From an uncultured Rhodospirillaceae bacterium (GTDB lineage: Bacteria; Pseudomonadota; Alphaproteobacteria; Rhodospirillales; Casp-alpha2), in assembly GCA_913048145.1 (NCBI GenBank), contig CAJWVP010000187.1:1-6088 (forward strand): a DNA stretch of 6,088 nt, given 5' to 3'. A program made the translations under genes and the position numbers. Under the pieces are notes generated by a model. It searched no databases. It was not told where the DNA came from and saw only the letters and a program-made list of their open reading frames with translations. Every line of letters starts with the position of its first letter. Within the stretch, counting starts at the first letter, position 1. Positions 1 through 5,421 of this stretch are shown here, piece by piece.

Positions 1-1
1 T

Positions 2-748
2 CCCGCCGCGCCCTTGGTCGCGGCTCTTGACGGGTTTAAGGACCTGGCGCCAGATGGCCCCATTCATATTCACGCGGCCGAACAGGTGAAGGATGTTGAC
101 CACCACGTGGCGTACGCTGGGGCCCGTCCCGTGGCCTGGTTATTGGACAACGCCGACGTGGATGAGCGCTGGTGCCTTGTCCACGCCACCCATCTGGACG
201 CTGGCGAAGTTAGCGGTCTTGCCCGGTCAGGCGCCGTGGCCGGGTTGTGTCTAACCACCGAGGGCAACCTGGGCGACGGCCTGTTTCCATTCCCTGACTA
301 CCTGGACGCCGGTGGTGCCTGGGGTGTCGGGTCGGATAGCCATGTGTCCGTCAGCCCGTTGGAAGAGCTCCGCTGGCTGGAATATGGCCAGCGTCTGATC
401 AGCCGAACCCGCAACATCGCCGCCTCCGGCACGGGCGGGTCCACTGGCGCGCGACTGTTTGCCGATGCGCTAGCGGGCGGTGCGGAGGCGCTTGGGCGAC
501 CCATCGGCGCTATCGCAACCGGGAAACGCGCCGATCTTGTGGTCCTTGATCCGGATCATCCGCAGCTCTTTGGTAGAAGCGGTGACACACTGGTTGATGC
601 CTTGATCTTTAGCGGCAACGCTAATCCCGTCCGGCATGTCCTCTGTGGCGGGCGATGGGTTATTCGTGGTGGCCGGCACGCGGCGGAAGACCAGATCGCC
701 GCGGCTTACCGAACCGCCATGTCCCGTCTCATGGCCGCGTCCTTGTAA
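2..748 (+). CDS. hutF: Formimidoylglutamate deiminase, C-terminal part (5' end outside window)
   Basis: HutF is a cytoplasmic zinc amidohydrolase that hydrolyses N-formimidoyl-glutamate to N-formyl-glutamate and ammonia in histidine degradation. The frame is open from base 2, so the true start lies to the left; the TTG at 14 is internal. About 249 residues of a usual ~450 are present. Counting from the codon at 14, the amidohydrolase motifs are HIHAAEQ (zinc His20, catalytic Glu23), LVHATH (His57) and GSDSHVS (zinc Asp108). Their spacings of 37 and 88 residues from His20 match those recalled for Pseudomonas HutF (H232, H269, D320). The HutF-type stretch EELRWLEYGQRL follows, then a C-terminal GKRADLVVLDP segment typical of the small beta-sandwich domain. 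The first zinc-binding HxH motif is outside the window. The next gene starts 50 bases downstream on the same strand. Guanine deaminase-like relatives are the alternative, but the EELRWLEYGQRL stretch favours HutF. Confidence 0.93.
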   Translation, partial: PAAPLVAALDGFKDLAPDGPIHIHAAEQVKDVDHHVAYAGARPVAWLLDNADVDERWCLVHATHLDAGEVSGLARSGAVAGLCLTTEGNLGDGLFPFPDYLDAGGAWGVGSDSHVSVSPLEELRWLEYGQRLISRTRNIAASGTGGSTGARLFADALAGGAEALGRPIGAIATGKRADLVVLDPDHPQLFGRSGDTLVDALIFSGNANPVRHVLCGGRWVIRGGRHAAEDQIAAAYRTAMSRLMAASL

Positions 749-798
749 GGCCCACGCCGCATCCCTAATGTGGGGCGTTCATAGAGACTGGACGCCCA

Positions 799-2028
799 AT
801 GAACACAACCATTGCGCCGCGCACGCCCAAACAGGAACGCTCCGCTCAGTTTTCCATGGGTTTCTCGTGCATTGGGCATACCTACGCGCACCTGTTCACG
901 CCGATCTTCTTTACCCTCGTGCCGCTAGCGCTGGAGGACGAATTTGGCCTGAGCCACGGGGAGACGGTGGCCCTGATCTTCGTCGGTAACTTGTTATTCG
1001 GCCTAGCCGCGCCGTTGGCCGGCTGGCTGGCTGACCGATGGACGGCGACTGGCATGATGGCGATCTTCTATGTCGGTACCGGCGCGGCTATGATCATGTG
1101 CGGTATGGTGGAAAGCCCGTTGGCGCTCGGTTTCTGGCTGGCCATGACCGGGTTATTCGCCTCCATCTATCATCCGGTGGGCATTGCCTGGCTGGTTCGA
1201 GAATCGGTGAACACGGGCACCGTCTTGGGCGTCAACGGCATCTTTGGCTCCTTAGGGACGGCGGCCGCCGCGGTGATGGCCGGCTGGCTCGTGCACCTCT
1301 ATGGCTGGCGCTCGGCTTATATTCTTCCGGGCATCGTCGTGATCGTGACCGGGTTGGTGTTTACTGGGTTGCTGATCAAGGGCGTGATCATCGAAAGCAA
1401 GGCTGATCGCAAACCGCCGCCGCCGCCATCGACGCGAGGCGAGACTGTGCGAGTTTACACGATCCTCGTGGTGACCCTAGCCTGCGGCGGGCTCATCTAC
1501 AACGCCACTAACCCGGCGCTGCCCAAGGCCTTCGCGTTGGATTTTGGCGCCAATGGGGACGGGGTGCTCATGGTTTCCTACCTAATCGGCCTAGTCTACA
1601 CCTGCGCCACGGTCCTGCAGATCATCGGCGGGCGCTGCGCAGATAAATTCTCAGCACGACGGGTATACCTCATCGGGTATTTGCTGCAAGTGCCTATCCT
1701 TATGGCCTTCGGTATGTTTGACGGGCCGACCATCGTCTTGATTGCTATCGTCATGACCGGTCTCAACACGGCTACCCAACCGGCCGAGAACATCCTCATC
1801 GCGCGCTACACCCCCTTTAGCCGGCGCGGCCTGATCTTTGGGTTGAAGTTTGTCGTCGCTATCGGCATCTCCAGCCTGGGTGTCCTGCTGGAGGGTTTCA
1901 TGTTCGATCTCACGGGCGGCTTCTTCTGGTTGTTCGTGGTTCTGGGTGGCCTGGCTGCCATTGGCGCCGTGGCAGCATTGCTACTGCCGAGCGAATCGAT
2001 TTCTGCCATCCCTCAACCCGCCGAGTAA
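799..2028 (+). CDS. MFS transporter, 12 membrane segments
   Basis: Major facilitator carrier of the inner membrane, 409 residues, the usual length for 12 helices in two six-helix halves. The MFS motif A appears after helix 2 (GWLADRW, residues 75-81) and in degenerate form in the second half (RCADKFSARR, about 279-288). The helix 4 region has SIYHPVG (about 122-128), reminiscent of the Fsr (fosmidomycin-resistance) branch, where an xxHP motif occurs at this place. The halves are joined by a cytoplasmic loop around 196-217 containing five prolines from a CCG repeat (1414-1428). The ATG at 799 is chosen because it gives a short polar N-terminus before helix 1; the Shine-Dalgarno is poor (TGGA six bases upstream). 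It follows hutF by 50 bases and precedes the VOC gene by 23, so the three may be co-transcribed. Substrate is unknown; an organic acid or amino-acid-related compound would fit the hut context (inference). Confidence 0.9.
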   Translation: MNTTIAPRTPKQERSAQFSMGFSCIGHTYAHLFTPIFFTLVPLALEDEFGLSHGETVALIFVGNLLFGLAAPLAGWLADRWTATGMMAIFYVGTGAAMIMCGMVESPLALGFWLAMTGLFASIYHPVGIAWLVRESVNTGTVLGVNGIFGSLGTAAAAVMAGWLVHLYGWRSAYILPGIVVIVTGLVFTGLLIKGVIIESKADRKPPPPPSTRGETVRVYTILVVTLACGGLIYNATNPALPKAFALDFGANGDGVLMVSYLIGLVYTCATVLQIIGGRCADKFSARRVYLIGYLLQVPILMAFGMFDGPTIVLIAIVMTGLNTATQPAENILIARYTPFSRRGLIFGLKFVVAIGISSLGVLLEGFMFDLTGGFFWLFVVLGGLAAIGAVAALLLPSESISAIPQPAE

Positions 2029-2036
2029 CTTCCACC

Positions 2037-2044
2037 AAGAGAGG
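2037..2044 (+). promoter_or_regulatory. Ribosome binding site of the VOC gene
   Basis: AAGAGAGG lies seven bases before the ATG at 2052 and just after the transporter stop. It is the best Shine-Dalgarno on the plus strand here and fixes the start of the VOC protein. Confidence 0.65.
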
Positions 2045-2051
2045 CTTCCGC

Positions 2052-2441
2052 ATGACCGGCATCACCATCGATCGTTTGGATCACCTCGTTCTCACCGTCG
2101 TCGACATCGACGCTACCTGCGACTTCTACGCCCGCGTTTTGGGCATGGAAAGGGTCACCTTTGCCGGTGGTCGCACAGCACTCGCTTTTGGTCGCCAGAA
2201 GATCAATCTGCACCCGGTCGGCAACGAGTATGATCCGAAGGCGGTGACGCCCATGCCTGGCTCCGGTGATCTCTGCTTCATCGCCGCCGTGCCTATCGAG
2301 GACGTGATCGCACACCTCAATGCGGAAGGAGTGGAGGTTATTGAAGGGCCTAGCCCAAAGACCGGCGCCACAGGCCCGATCAACTCGGTGTACTTCCGGG
2401 ATCCAGACGGCAATTTGATCGAGGTGTCGAACTACGCATAA
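2052..2441 (+). CDS. VOC family protein (glyoxalase/dioxygenase fold, GLOD5-like)
   Basis: Small vicinal-oxygen-chelate protein of 129 residues made of two beta-alpha-beta-beta-beta repeats, complete for a single-domain member. Repeat 1 starts with LDHLVLTV (about 9-16) and FYARVLGM (25-32), repeat 2 with GDLCFIA (72-78), and the end carries the classic YFRDPDGNLIEV (about 114-125). Likely metal ligands are His11, His54 (INLHPVG) and Glu124; Glu59 or Asp73 is a less certain fourth. The pattern FGRQKINLH resembles the bacterial group often annotated as glyoxalase/'virulence protein' and related to animal GLOD5, whose substrate is not established. The start is supported by the AAGAGAGG site. 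Only 23 bases separate it from the MFS gene, which suggests one transcript. Immediately after its stop begins a decayed aldolase fragment, so the original downstream neighbour has been lost. A true lactoylglutathione lyase is less likely, because its typical flanking motifs are absent. Confidence 0.9.
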   Translation: MTGITIDRLDHLVLTVVDIDATCDFYARVLGMERVTFAGGRTALAFGRQKINLHPVGNEYDPKAVTPMPGSGDLCFIAAVPIEDVIAHLNAEGVEVIEGPSPKTGATGPINSVYFRDPDGNLIEVSNYA

Positions 2442-2443
2442 CG

Positions 2444-2601
2444 ATGAAGAGCGCGATACTGGCGGGCTCAACGGATTGCATCAAGCGCGCCTCGCACATC
2501 AAACAGCAGTTTGGCGGGGCGATGCGGTAGTCGGGCATTGTCGCGTCCATGTGTCTGTAAACCTTGAGGCCCGATGCGTCTAGCGGTTGTCTATCGATGT
2601 C
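2444..2601 (+). pseudogene. Internal remnant of a low-specificity L-threonine aldolase
   Basis: No open gene is here, but the plus frame from 2444 reads AILAGSTDCIKRA, then HIKQQFGGAMR, a stop (TAG 2528-2530), then SGIVASMCL. The (K/R)xxxGGxMRQ(A/S)GI block is characteristic of PLP-dependent L-threonine aldolases, which cleave threonine or allo-threonine to glycine and acetaldehyde. The TAG sits exactly where the conserved Gln is expected, one C-to-T change from CAG. At 2558-2560 one base is missing after CL: restoring it turns TA-AAC-CTT-GAG into YNLE, and the shifted frame continues ARCV, a second TAG (2581-2583), RLSIDV, like the LEHHVxRLAxDH helix of the family. The N-terminal part, including the PLP lysine, and the C-terminus are absent; the fragment begins two bases after the VOC stop, which suggests a deletion junction. 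Family assignment rests on about 45 residues seen by eye. Confidence 0.7.
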
Positions 2602-2792
2602 TCTTTCCCGTCGTTGGACTTTCCCGCTTAGATCGCGGCAGGGCCGCGGGGTTGGCTGGGCGGATCTAGAAAGCTGAATTGAACGCTGTTCGACACGTCC
2701 TGCTTTCTATTGCCGAGTGCGATTAGGATGGCGGCGTAAACCCGCCCCTAGAGCGTGATATCGTTGGAGCCAATCTGGATGTAGCTCAGCAT
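2583..2792 (-). pseudogene. Decayed VOC/glyoxalase family gene
   Basis: The minus strand has an excellent ribosome binding site, AGGAGGT (plus 2798-2804), five bases before an ATG at 2792. The frame reads MLSYIQIGSNDITL, a stop (TAG, 2750-2748), then GRVYAAILIALGNRK. This is the N-terminal signature of small VOC proteins (MxxYVxxGSNDLxRAxxFYDAxLxxLG), with the stop at a position that is usually basic. Further on, after another stop at codon 55, AGKSNDGKETSIDN at about residues 56-69 matches the family's GxPxDGxPASxGN block at its usual distance from the start. The rest of the second repeat (DPDGNK region) was not found. It lies 73 bases downstream of the PF06684 gene on the same strand, so it was probably the last gene of that unit. 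The final ~20 bases overlap the aldolase remnant read from the other strand; one of those edges is a chance match. Confidence 0.7.
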
Positions 2793-2865
2793 GCGGGACC
2801 TCCTGTCCTGCAAACACTTGCTTAAACCGCATCCGGAATGTGTACAGCGAACCATCTGAGCGCCC
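2793..2865 (-). other. Short spacer between the PF06684 gene and the VOC remnant
   Basis: Apart from the AGGAGGT ribosome binding site at 2798-2804, I see nothing supportable in this spacer. TGAGCGCCCTCA at the PF06684 stop has only four-base arms and no following T-run, so it is not called a terminator. Confidence 0.4.
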
Positions 2866-3411
2866 TCAATCCGTAATTGGCCCGCTGCCTACCCGGGGGT
2901 TTGGCCGCCCCCCGTCGGCGACGGCCATGCAGAGAACGATCTCATCCGGCCGGGGCGCATCGGCGACCATCACGGTCATGGTGTCGAAATGATCGAAGGA
3001 CCAGACCTCATCTTTGTGGCCCAATGGCAGATCGATGGGTGTGCCCAAGGCCGCCAGCTTGGCGTTTGATGGGATCAGCGCGTCGCCGCCGCCGACGGCG
3101 GCGCGCATGGGTTTGCCTAGCTTTGGGTGGATCATGGCGCCGCCTTGTTCCATATCGCCGGCAATCCCAACGATGGCTGCTTTGCCATAACTGACTGGCG
3201 CGTTGGCCAGCATCCGCACCGCGTCGTCCATGAGCTGTTCGCCCAATTGCCCACCCATGTCGAACAGCGCAGACAGGTCTTCGACTAGCTTCCCCGCGAA
3301 GGGATTGCGGATAACGGCCAGGGCGGCCACGCGGGTGATTGGATCGCAGGCCGCGCCGTGCGCGTCCGTATTGATGGTTTCTACAATTTGTAGGGTTTTG
3401 CGTACGTTCAT
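2866..3411 (-). CDS. Amino-acid-synthesis family protein (PF06684/DUF1185)
   Basis: Protein of 181 residues, close to the ~190 usual for this family. It belongs to Pfam AA_synth, named from context; a structure exists from structural genomics, but no reaction is established to my knowledge. Recognisable blocks are the N-terminal (K)xLxIVExxxxxHG (about 5-19), the central YGKAAIVGIAGDMEQGGA (75-92) running into IHPKLGKPMRAAVGGG, then DLPLGHKDE (127-135), and a C-terminal strand with RPDEIVLCMAVADGGRP. No signal peptide or membrane segment is visible, so it is probably cytoplasmic. The ATG at 3411 has GAGGA five bases upstream. It starts 44 bases after metY ends, on the same strand, so the two are likely co-transcribed, and a role near sulfur amino-acid or homoserine metabolism is a reasonable guess but only that. 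An 8-base GC-rich hairpin at 3084-3103 lies inside the coding region and is explained by its codons. Confidence 0.88.
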   Translation of the reverse strand: MNVRKTLQIVETINTDAHGAACDPITRVAALAVIRNPFAGKLVEDLSALFDMGGQLGEQLMDDAVRMLANAPVSYGKAAIVGIAGDMEQGGAMIHPKLGKPMRAAVGGGDALIPSNAKLAALGTPIDLPLGHKDEVWSFDHFDTMTVMVADAPRPDEIVLCMAVADGGRPNPRVGSGPITD

Positions 3412-3455
3412 GGTGATCCTCGTATGGGTATGGGGCGATGGCTGTCGGGTCCGGT

Positions 3456-4760
3456 CTATTCCGCTACGAATGCCTGATCCAAATCGTAGATCAGGTCTTC
3501 CGCTGTTTCCAAGCCGATGGACAGCCGTATCACATCGGCGCCGGCGCCGGCGCCGGCGCGTTGCTCATCGGTAAGTTGGCGGTGGGTAGTGGAGGCGGGA
3601 TGCAAGATCAGTGAGCGCGTGTCGCCCACATTGGCCAGATGCGAAAAAAGGTTGACGTTTTGCACTAGACTGACGCCGCCCTCGTAACCGCCTTTCACGC
3701 CGAAGGTAAAAACTGAACCCGCGCCCCGGGGCATGTATTTCTGTGCCAGCGTCTTGTAGGGGCTGGAGGCGAGGCCCGCGTAGGAAACCCAGGCCACGCC
3801 TGGGTGGCCATCCAGGAACTCAGCTACGGCCTGGGCGTTGGCGATATGGCGATCCATACGGAGATGCAGGGTCTCCATGCCGGTGATGGTGTAAAAGGCA
3901 TTTTGCGGCGACATGCAGGGACCGAAGTCACGTAGGCCTACGGCGCGAGCCTTCATAGTAAATCCGAAATCGCCAAAGGTCTCGGCGAAGGTAAGGCCAT
4001 GATAGGCTGGATCTGGCTCAGTCATTGTCGGGAATTTCTCGTTCTGGGCCCAATCGAACTTACCGGATTCTACAAGGGCCCCGCCCAAGGACGTGCCGTG
4101 GCCGGACAGGAACTTGGTCGTCGAATGGACGATCAGGTCCGCCCCCCAATGGAAGGGCTGGCAGAGATAAGGCGTTGCAAGGGTGTTGTCGACGATGAGG
4201 GGGATGCCTGCGTCCTTGGCGATGGAGACGATAGCTTCCAGATCGACCACCACGCCGCCCGGGTTGGCCAGGACTTCGATGAAGATGGCTTTGGTCTTGG
4301 GGGTGATGGCGTTCTTGAAGTTTTCTGGGTCCAAGGGATCGACGAAAGTGCAGGTCCAACCGAGGCGGTTGAAGCTCACACCGAACTGGGTGATGGAGCC
4401 CCCATAGAGATTGCGCGACGCGATGAATTCGTCGCCTGGTTCCAACAGAGTGAAAAAAGCCAGGAACTGTGCCGCGTGACCTGATGAGGCGCAAACCGCC
4501 GCGCGGCCATCTTCCAGGTTGGCGATCCGCTCCTCCAGGACCGAGACCGTGGGGTTGGTGAGGCGCGAATACATGAAACCGAAGGTCTGCAGGTTGAACA
4601 GATCGGCGGCATGGTCAACGTCGTCGAAGACGTAGGAGGTGGATTGGTAGATTGGCGTATTGCGTGCGCCGGTGACGGGGTCGGGCTGTGCGCCGGCGTG
4701 GATGGTTCGCGTCTCGAAACCGTATTCGTGTGGCGCGTTGAGACGTCTGTTCTCGCTCAT
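3456..4760 (-). CDS. metY: O-acetylhomoserine sulfhydrylase (aminocarboxypropyltransferase)
   Basis: PLP enzyme of the Cys/Met-metabolism family (fold type I) that combines O-acetyl-L-homoserine with sulfide to give homocysteine and acetate, the direct-sulfhydrylation route to methionine in the cytoplasm. Its 434 residues are the usual length for MetY, longer than cystathionine gamma-synthase (~380). Visible: FETRTIHAGAQPDP (15-28), TPIYQSTSY (35-43), phosphate-binding YSRLTNPT (64-71), ASSGHAAQ (91-98), PLIVDNTLATP with Asp181 for the PLP ring nitrogen, HSTTKFLSGHG with Schiff-base Lys206, and the C-terminal block HPASTTHRQL (387-396) before IRLSIGLE. The large insert between the lysine and the C-terminal domain is typical of MetY. 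The Shine-Dalgarno is weak (GGAAC about 12 bases up). The ATG overlaps the stop of the upstream acetyltransferase remnant (ATGA), suggesting that translation was once coupled. O-succinylhomoserine or other gamma-elimination activities cannot be excluded. Confidence 0.94.
   Translation of the reverse strand: MSENRRLNAPHEYGFETRTIHAGAQPDPVTGARNTPIYQSTSYVFDDVDHAADLFNLQTFGFMYSRLTNPTVSVLEERIANLEDGRAAVCASSGHAAQFLAFFTLLEPGDEFIASRNLYGGSITQFGVSFNRLGWTCTFVDPLDPENFKNAITPKTKAIFIEVLANPGGVVVDLEAIVSIAKDAGIPLIVDNTLATPYLCQPFHWGADLIVHSTTKFLSGHGTSLGGALVESGKFDWAQNEKFPTMTEPDPAYHGLTFAETFGDFGFTMKARAVGLRDFGPCMSPQNAFYTITGMETLHLRMDRHIANAQAVAEFLDGHPGVAWVSYAGLASSPYKTLAQKYMPRGAGSVFTFGVKGGYEGGVSLVQNVNLFSHLANVGDTRSLILHPASTTHRQLTDEQRAGAGAGADVIRLSIGLETAEDLIYDLDQAFVAE
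3537..3554. repeat. Three tandem GGCGCC hexamers inside metY
   Basis: GGCGCC occurs three times in a row, followed by GGCGCG. On the minus strand it encodes AGAGAGAD just before IRLSIGLE of MetY. Relatives have a segment like AAAGVTPD here, of equal length, so residues look replaced by low-complexity Ala-Gly without a net length change. Confidence 0.8.
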
Positions 4761-4941
4761 GATGTGTGTTCCAGTTCCAGTGTCATATACGCGCTGAAGG
4801 GACCTTCGATATAATTCGCGAAGAGGGGCAGTATTTGAGCCCGTAGGTCACGTAGAGCGACCGCGCGGAAAGAAACTCACCCGCCGCGACCTCGAGGCCG
4901 CGCAGGTCGTCGATACGGATTCCGACGGTTGGGTCGGTCAT
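4757..4941 (-). pseudogene. GNAT acetyltransferase remnant, internally deleted and frameshifted
   Basis: A short frame starts at ATG 4941 behind a strong GGAGGTG site (plus 4944-4950), 12 bases after the CoA-binding gene's stop, and ends after 52 codons at 4783. Its first ~18 residues (MTDPTVGIRIDDLRGLEV) look like the N-terminus of GNAT proteins that begin (I)RIDDLxGPEI. It then jumps to EFLSARSLYVTYGLKYCP, which matches the GNAT C-terminal helix and strand (FxPARALYxxxGFxxC). At the GGGG run 4825-4828 one base is missing; in the shifted frame the sequence continues LFANYIEGPFSAYMTLELEHTS, the expected ending (PFADYxxDPxSVFMTxxL). The stop TGA (4759-4757) overlaps the metY ATG. About 100 residues, including the acetyl-CoA loop (Q/RxxGxG/A), are gone, so it cannot be an active enzyme. 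A genuine novel 52-residue protein is the alternative, but the reconstructed family ending argues strongly for a remnant. Confidence 0.75.
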
Positions 4942-4953
4942 GGCACCTCCGGC

Positions 4954-5421
4954 TCAGGCGGACAGCTTCCGCCGCTTAGACGTGATGATGCCAGAATTGA
5001 CCCCGCTCCAGCTCAGTTCTCCGAACAGCCGCCCGTATTCGATCTTCGGACAACGGTCCATGATCACCGTGAGGCCGGCTGCCTCGGCTCGGGCGGCCGC
5101 ATTGTCGTTGCGGATACCGATCTGCATCCAAATCACCTTGATCTGCTTCTCCGACGCGATGGGGAGGACATCATCGACGATAGCGCCGGCGGCTTCGGAA
5201 TTGCGGAAGATGTCAACCATGTCGACGGTGTCTGGAATTTCGGCAACGCTGGCGTAGCAGGGCTCGCCCAGGATTTCTTTGCCGGCCTGGCCTGGGTTAA
5301 GGGGGATGACCCTATAGCCCTTGCCCTGTAGATACTTCATGGCGAAATTTGATGGCCGGACCCAGTTGGGGCTGGCGCCATCAAAAGTGTGGTGAATATA
5401 TTTGGAGCGAAGCAATTCCAT
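4954..5421 (-). CDS. CoA-binding domain protein, 5'-truncated at a foreign junction
   Basis: The frame gives 155 residues of a CoA_binding_2 (Rossmann-type) protein related to the nucleotide-binding part of succinyl-CoA synthetase alpha. Typical blocks are GASPNWVRPS (15-24), FAMKYL (26-31), GYRVIPLNPGQAGKEILG (35-52), VDMVDIFR (66-73), KVIWMQIGIR (95-104), and the conserved ending MDRCPKIEYGRL (121-132) with its Cys and Glu. Complete relatives carry ~25 more N-terminal residues, including the first beta strand leading into (V)GAS. Here residues 1-14 (from 5421 to about 5380) resemble nothing in the family and lie antisense to the peptide-transporter frame. The ATG at 5421 has no convincing ribosome binding site, so the true 5' end, and the promoter of the downstream metY unit, have been lost at the join. 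Without the first strand the fold is probably incomplete. It is followed after 12 bases by the GNAT remnant. Confidence 0.85.
   Translation of the reverse strand: MELLRSKYIHHTFDGASPNWVRPSNFAMKYLQGKGYRVIPLNPGQAGKEILGEPCYASVAEIPDTVDMVDIFRNSEAAGAIVDDVLPIASEKQIKVIWMQIGIRNDNAAARAEAAGLTVIMDRCPKIEYGRLFGELSWSGVNSGIITSKRRKLSA
5374..5379. other. Junction between bacterial and transporter DNA at GGCGCC
   Basis: Left of this point the minus strand encodes bacterial CoA-binding protein (GASPNW); right of it the plus strand encodes the POT transporter (GAIKSVVNIFGAKQF). The palindrome GGCGCC is compatible with both: Gly-Ala of GAS on one strand and Gly-Ala of G(A/G)IK on the other. The join therefore shows up to six bases of microhomology. 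The plus transporter frame hits a stop at 5350-5352 in the bacterial part. GC content drops sharply from here on. Confidence 0.75.

Noticed and set aside
754..778. Imperfect hairpin ACGCC...GGCGT between hutF and the MFS gene
   Set aside because: Only five clean pairs plus a mismatch and two or three more, with no T-run after it; not enough for a terminator.
2444..2530. A 28-codon small protein gene starting just after the VOC stop
   Set aside because: It has no ribosome binding site, and its sequence matches the middle of L-threonine aldolases, continuing beyond the stop.
3084..3103. Perfect 8-base GC hairpin CGCCGCCG/CGGCGGCG
   Set aside because: Lies inside the PF06684 gene, where it encodes the Gly-rich stretch AVGGGD; expected from high-GC codons.
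2877..3574. Plus-strand Arg/Pro-rich open frames of about 105 and 123 codons
   Set aside because: They are antisense to the PF06684 and metY genes, with shadow-type composition and no family features.
3999..4494. Long plus- and minus-strand frames of 144-161 codons
   Set aside because: Other-frame readings of metY; that gene's PLP motifs are all in its own frame.
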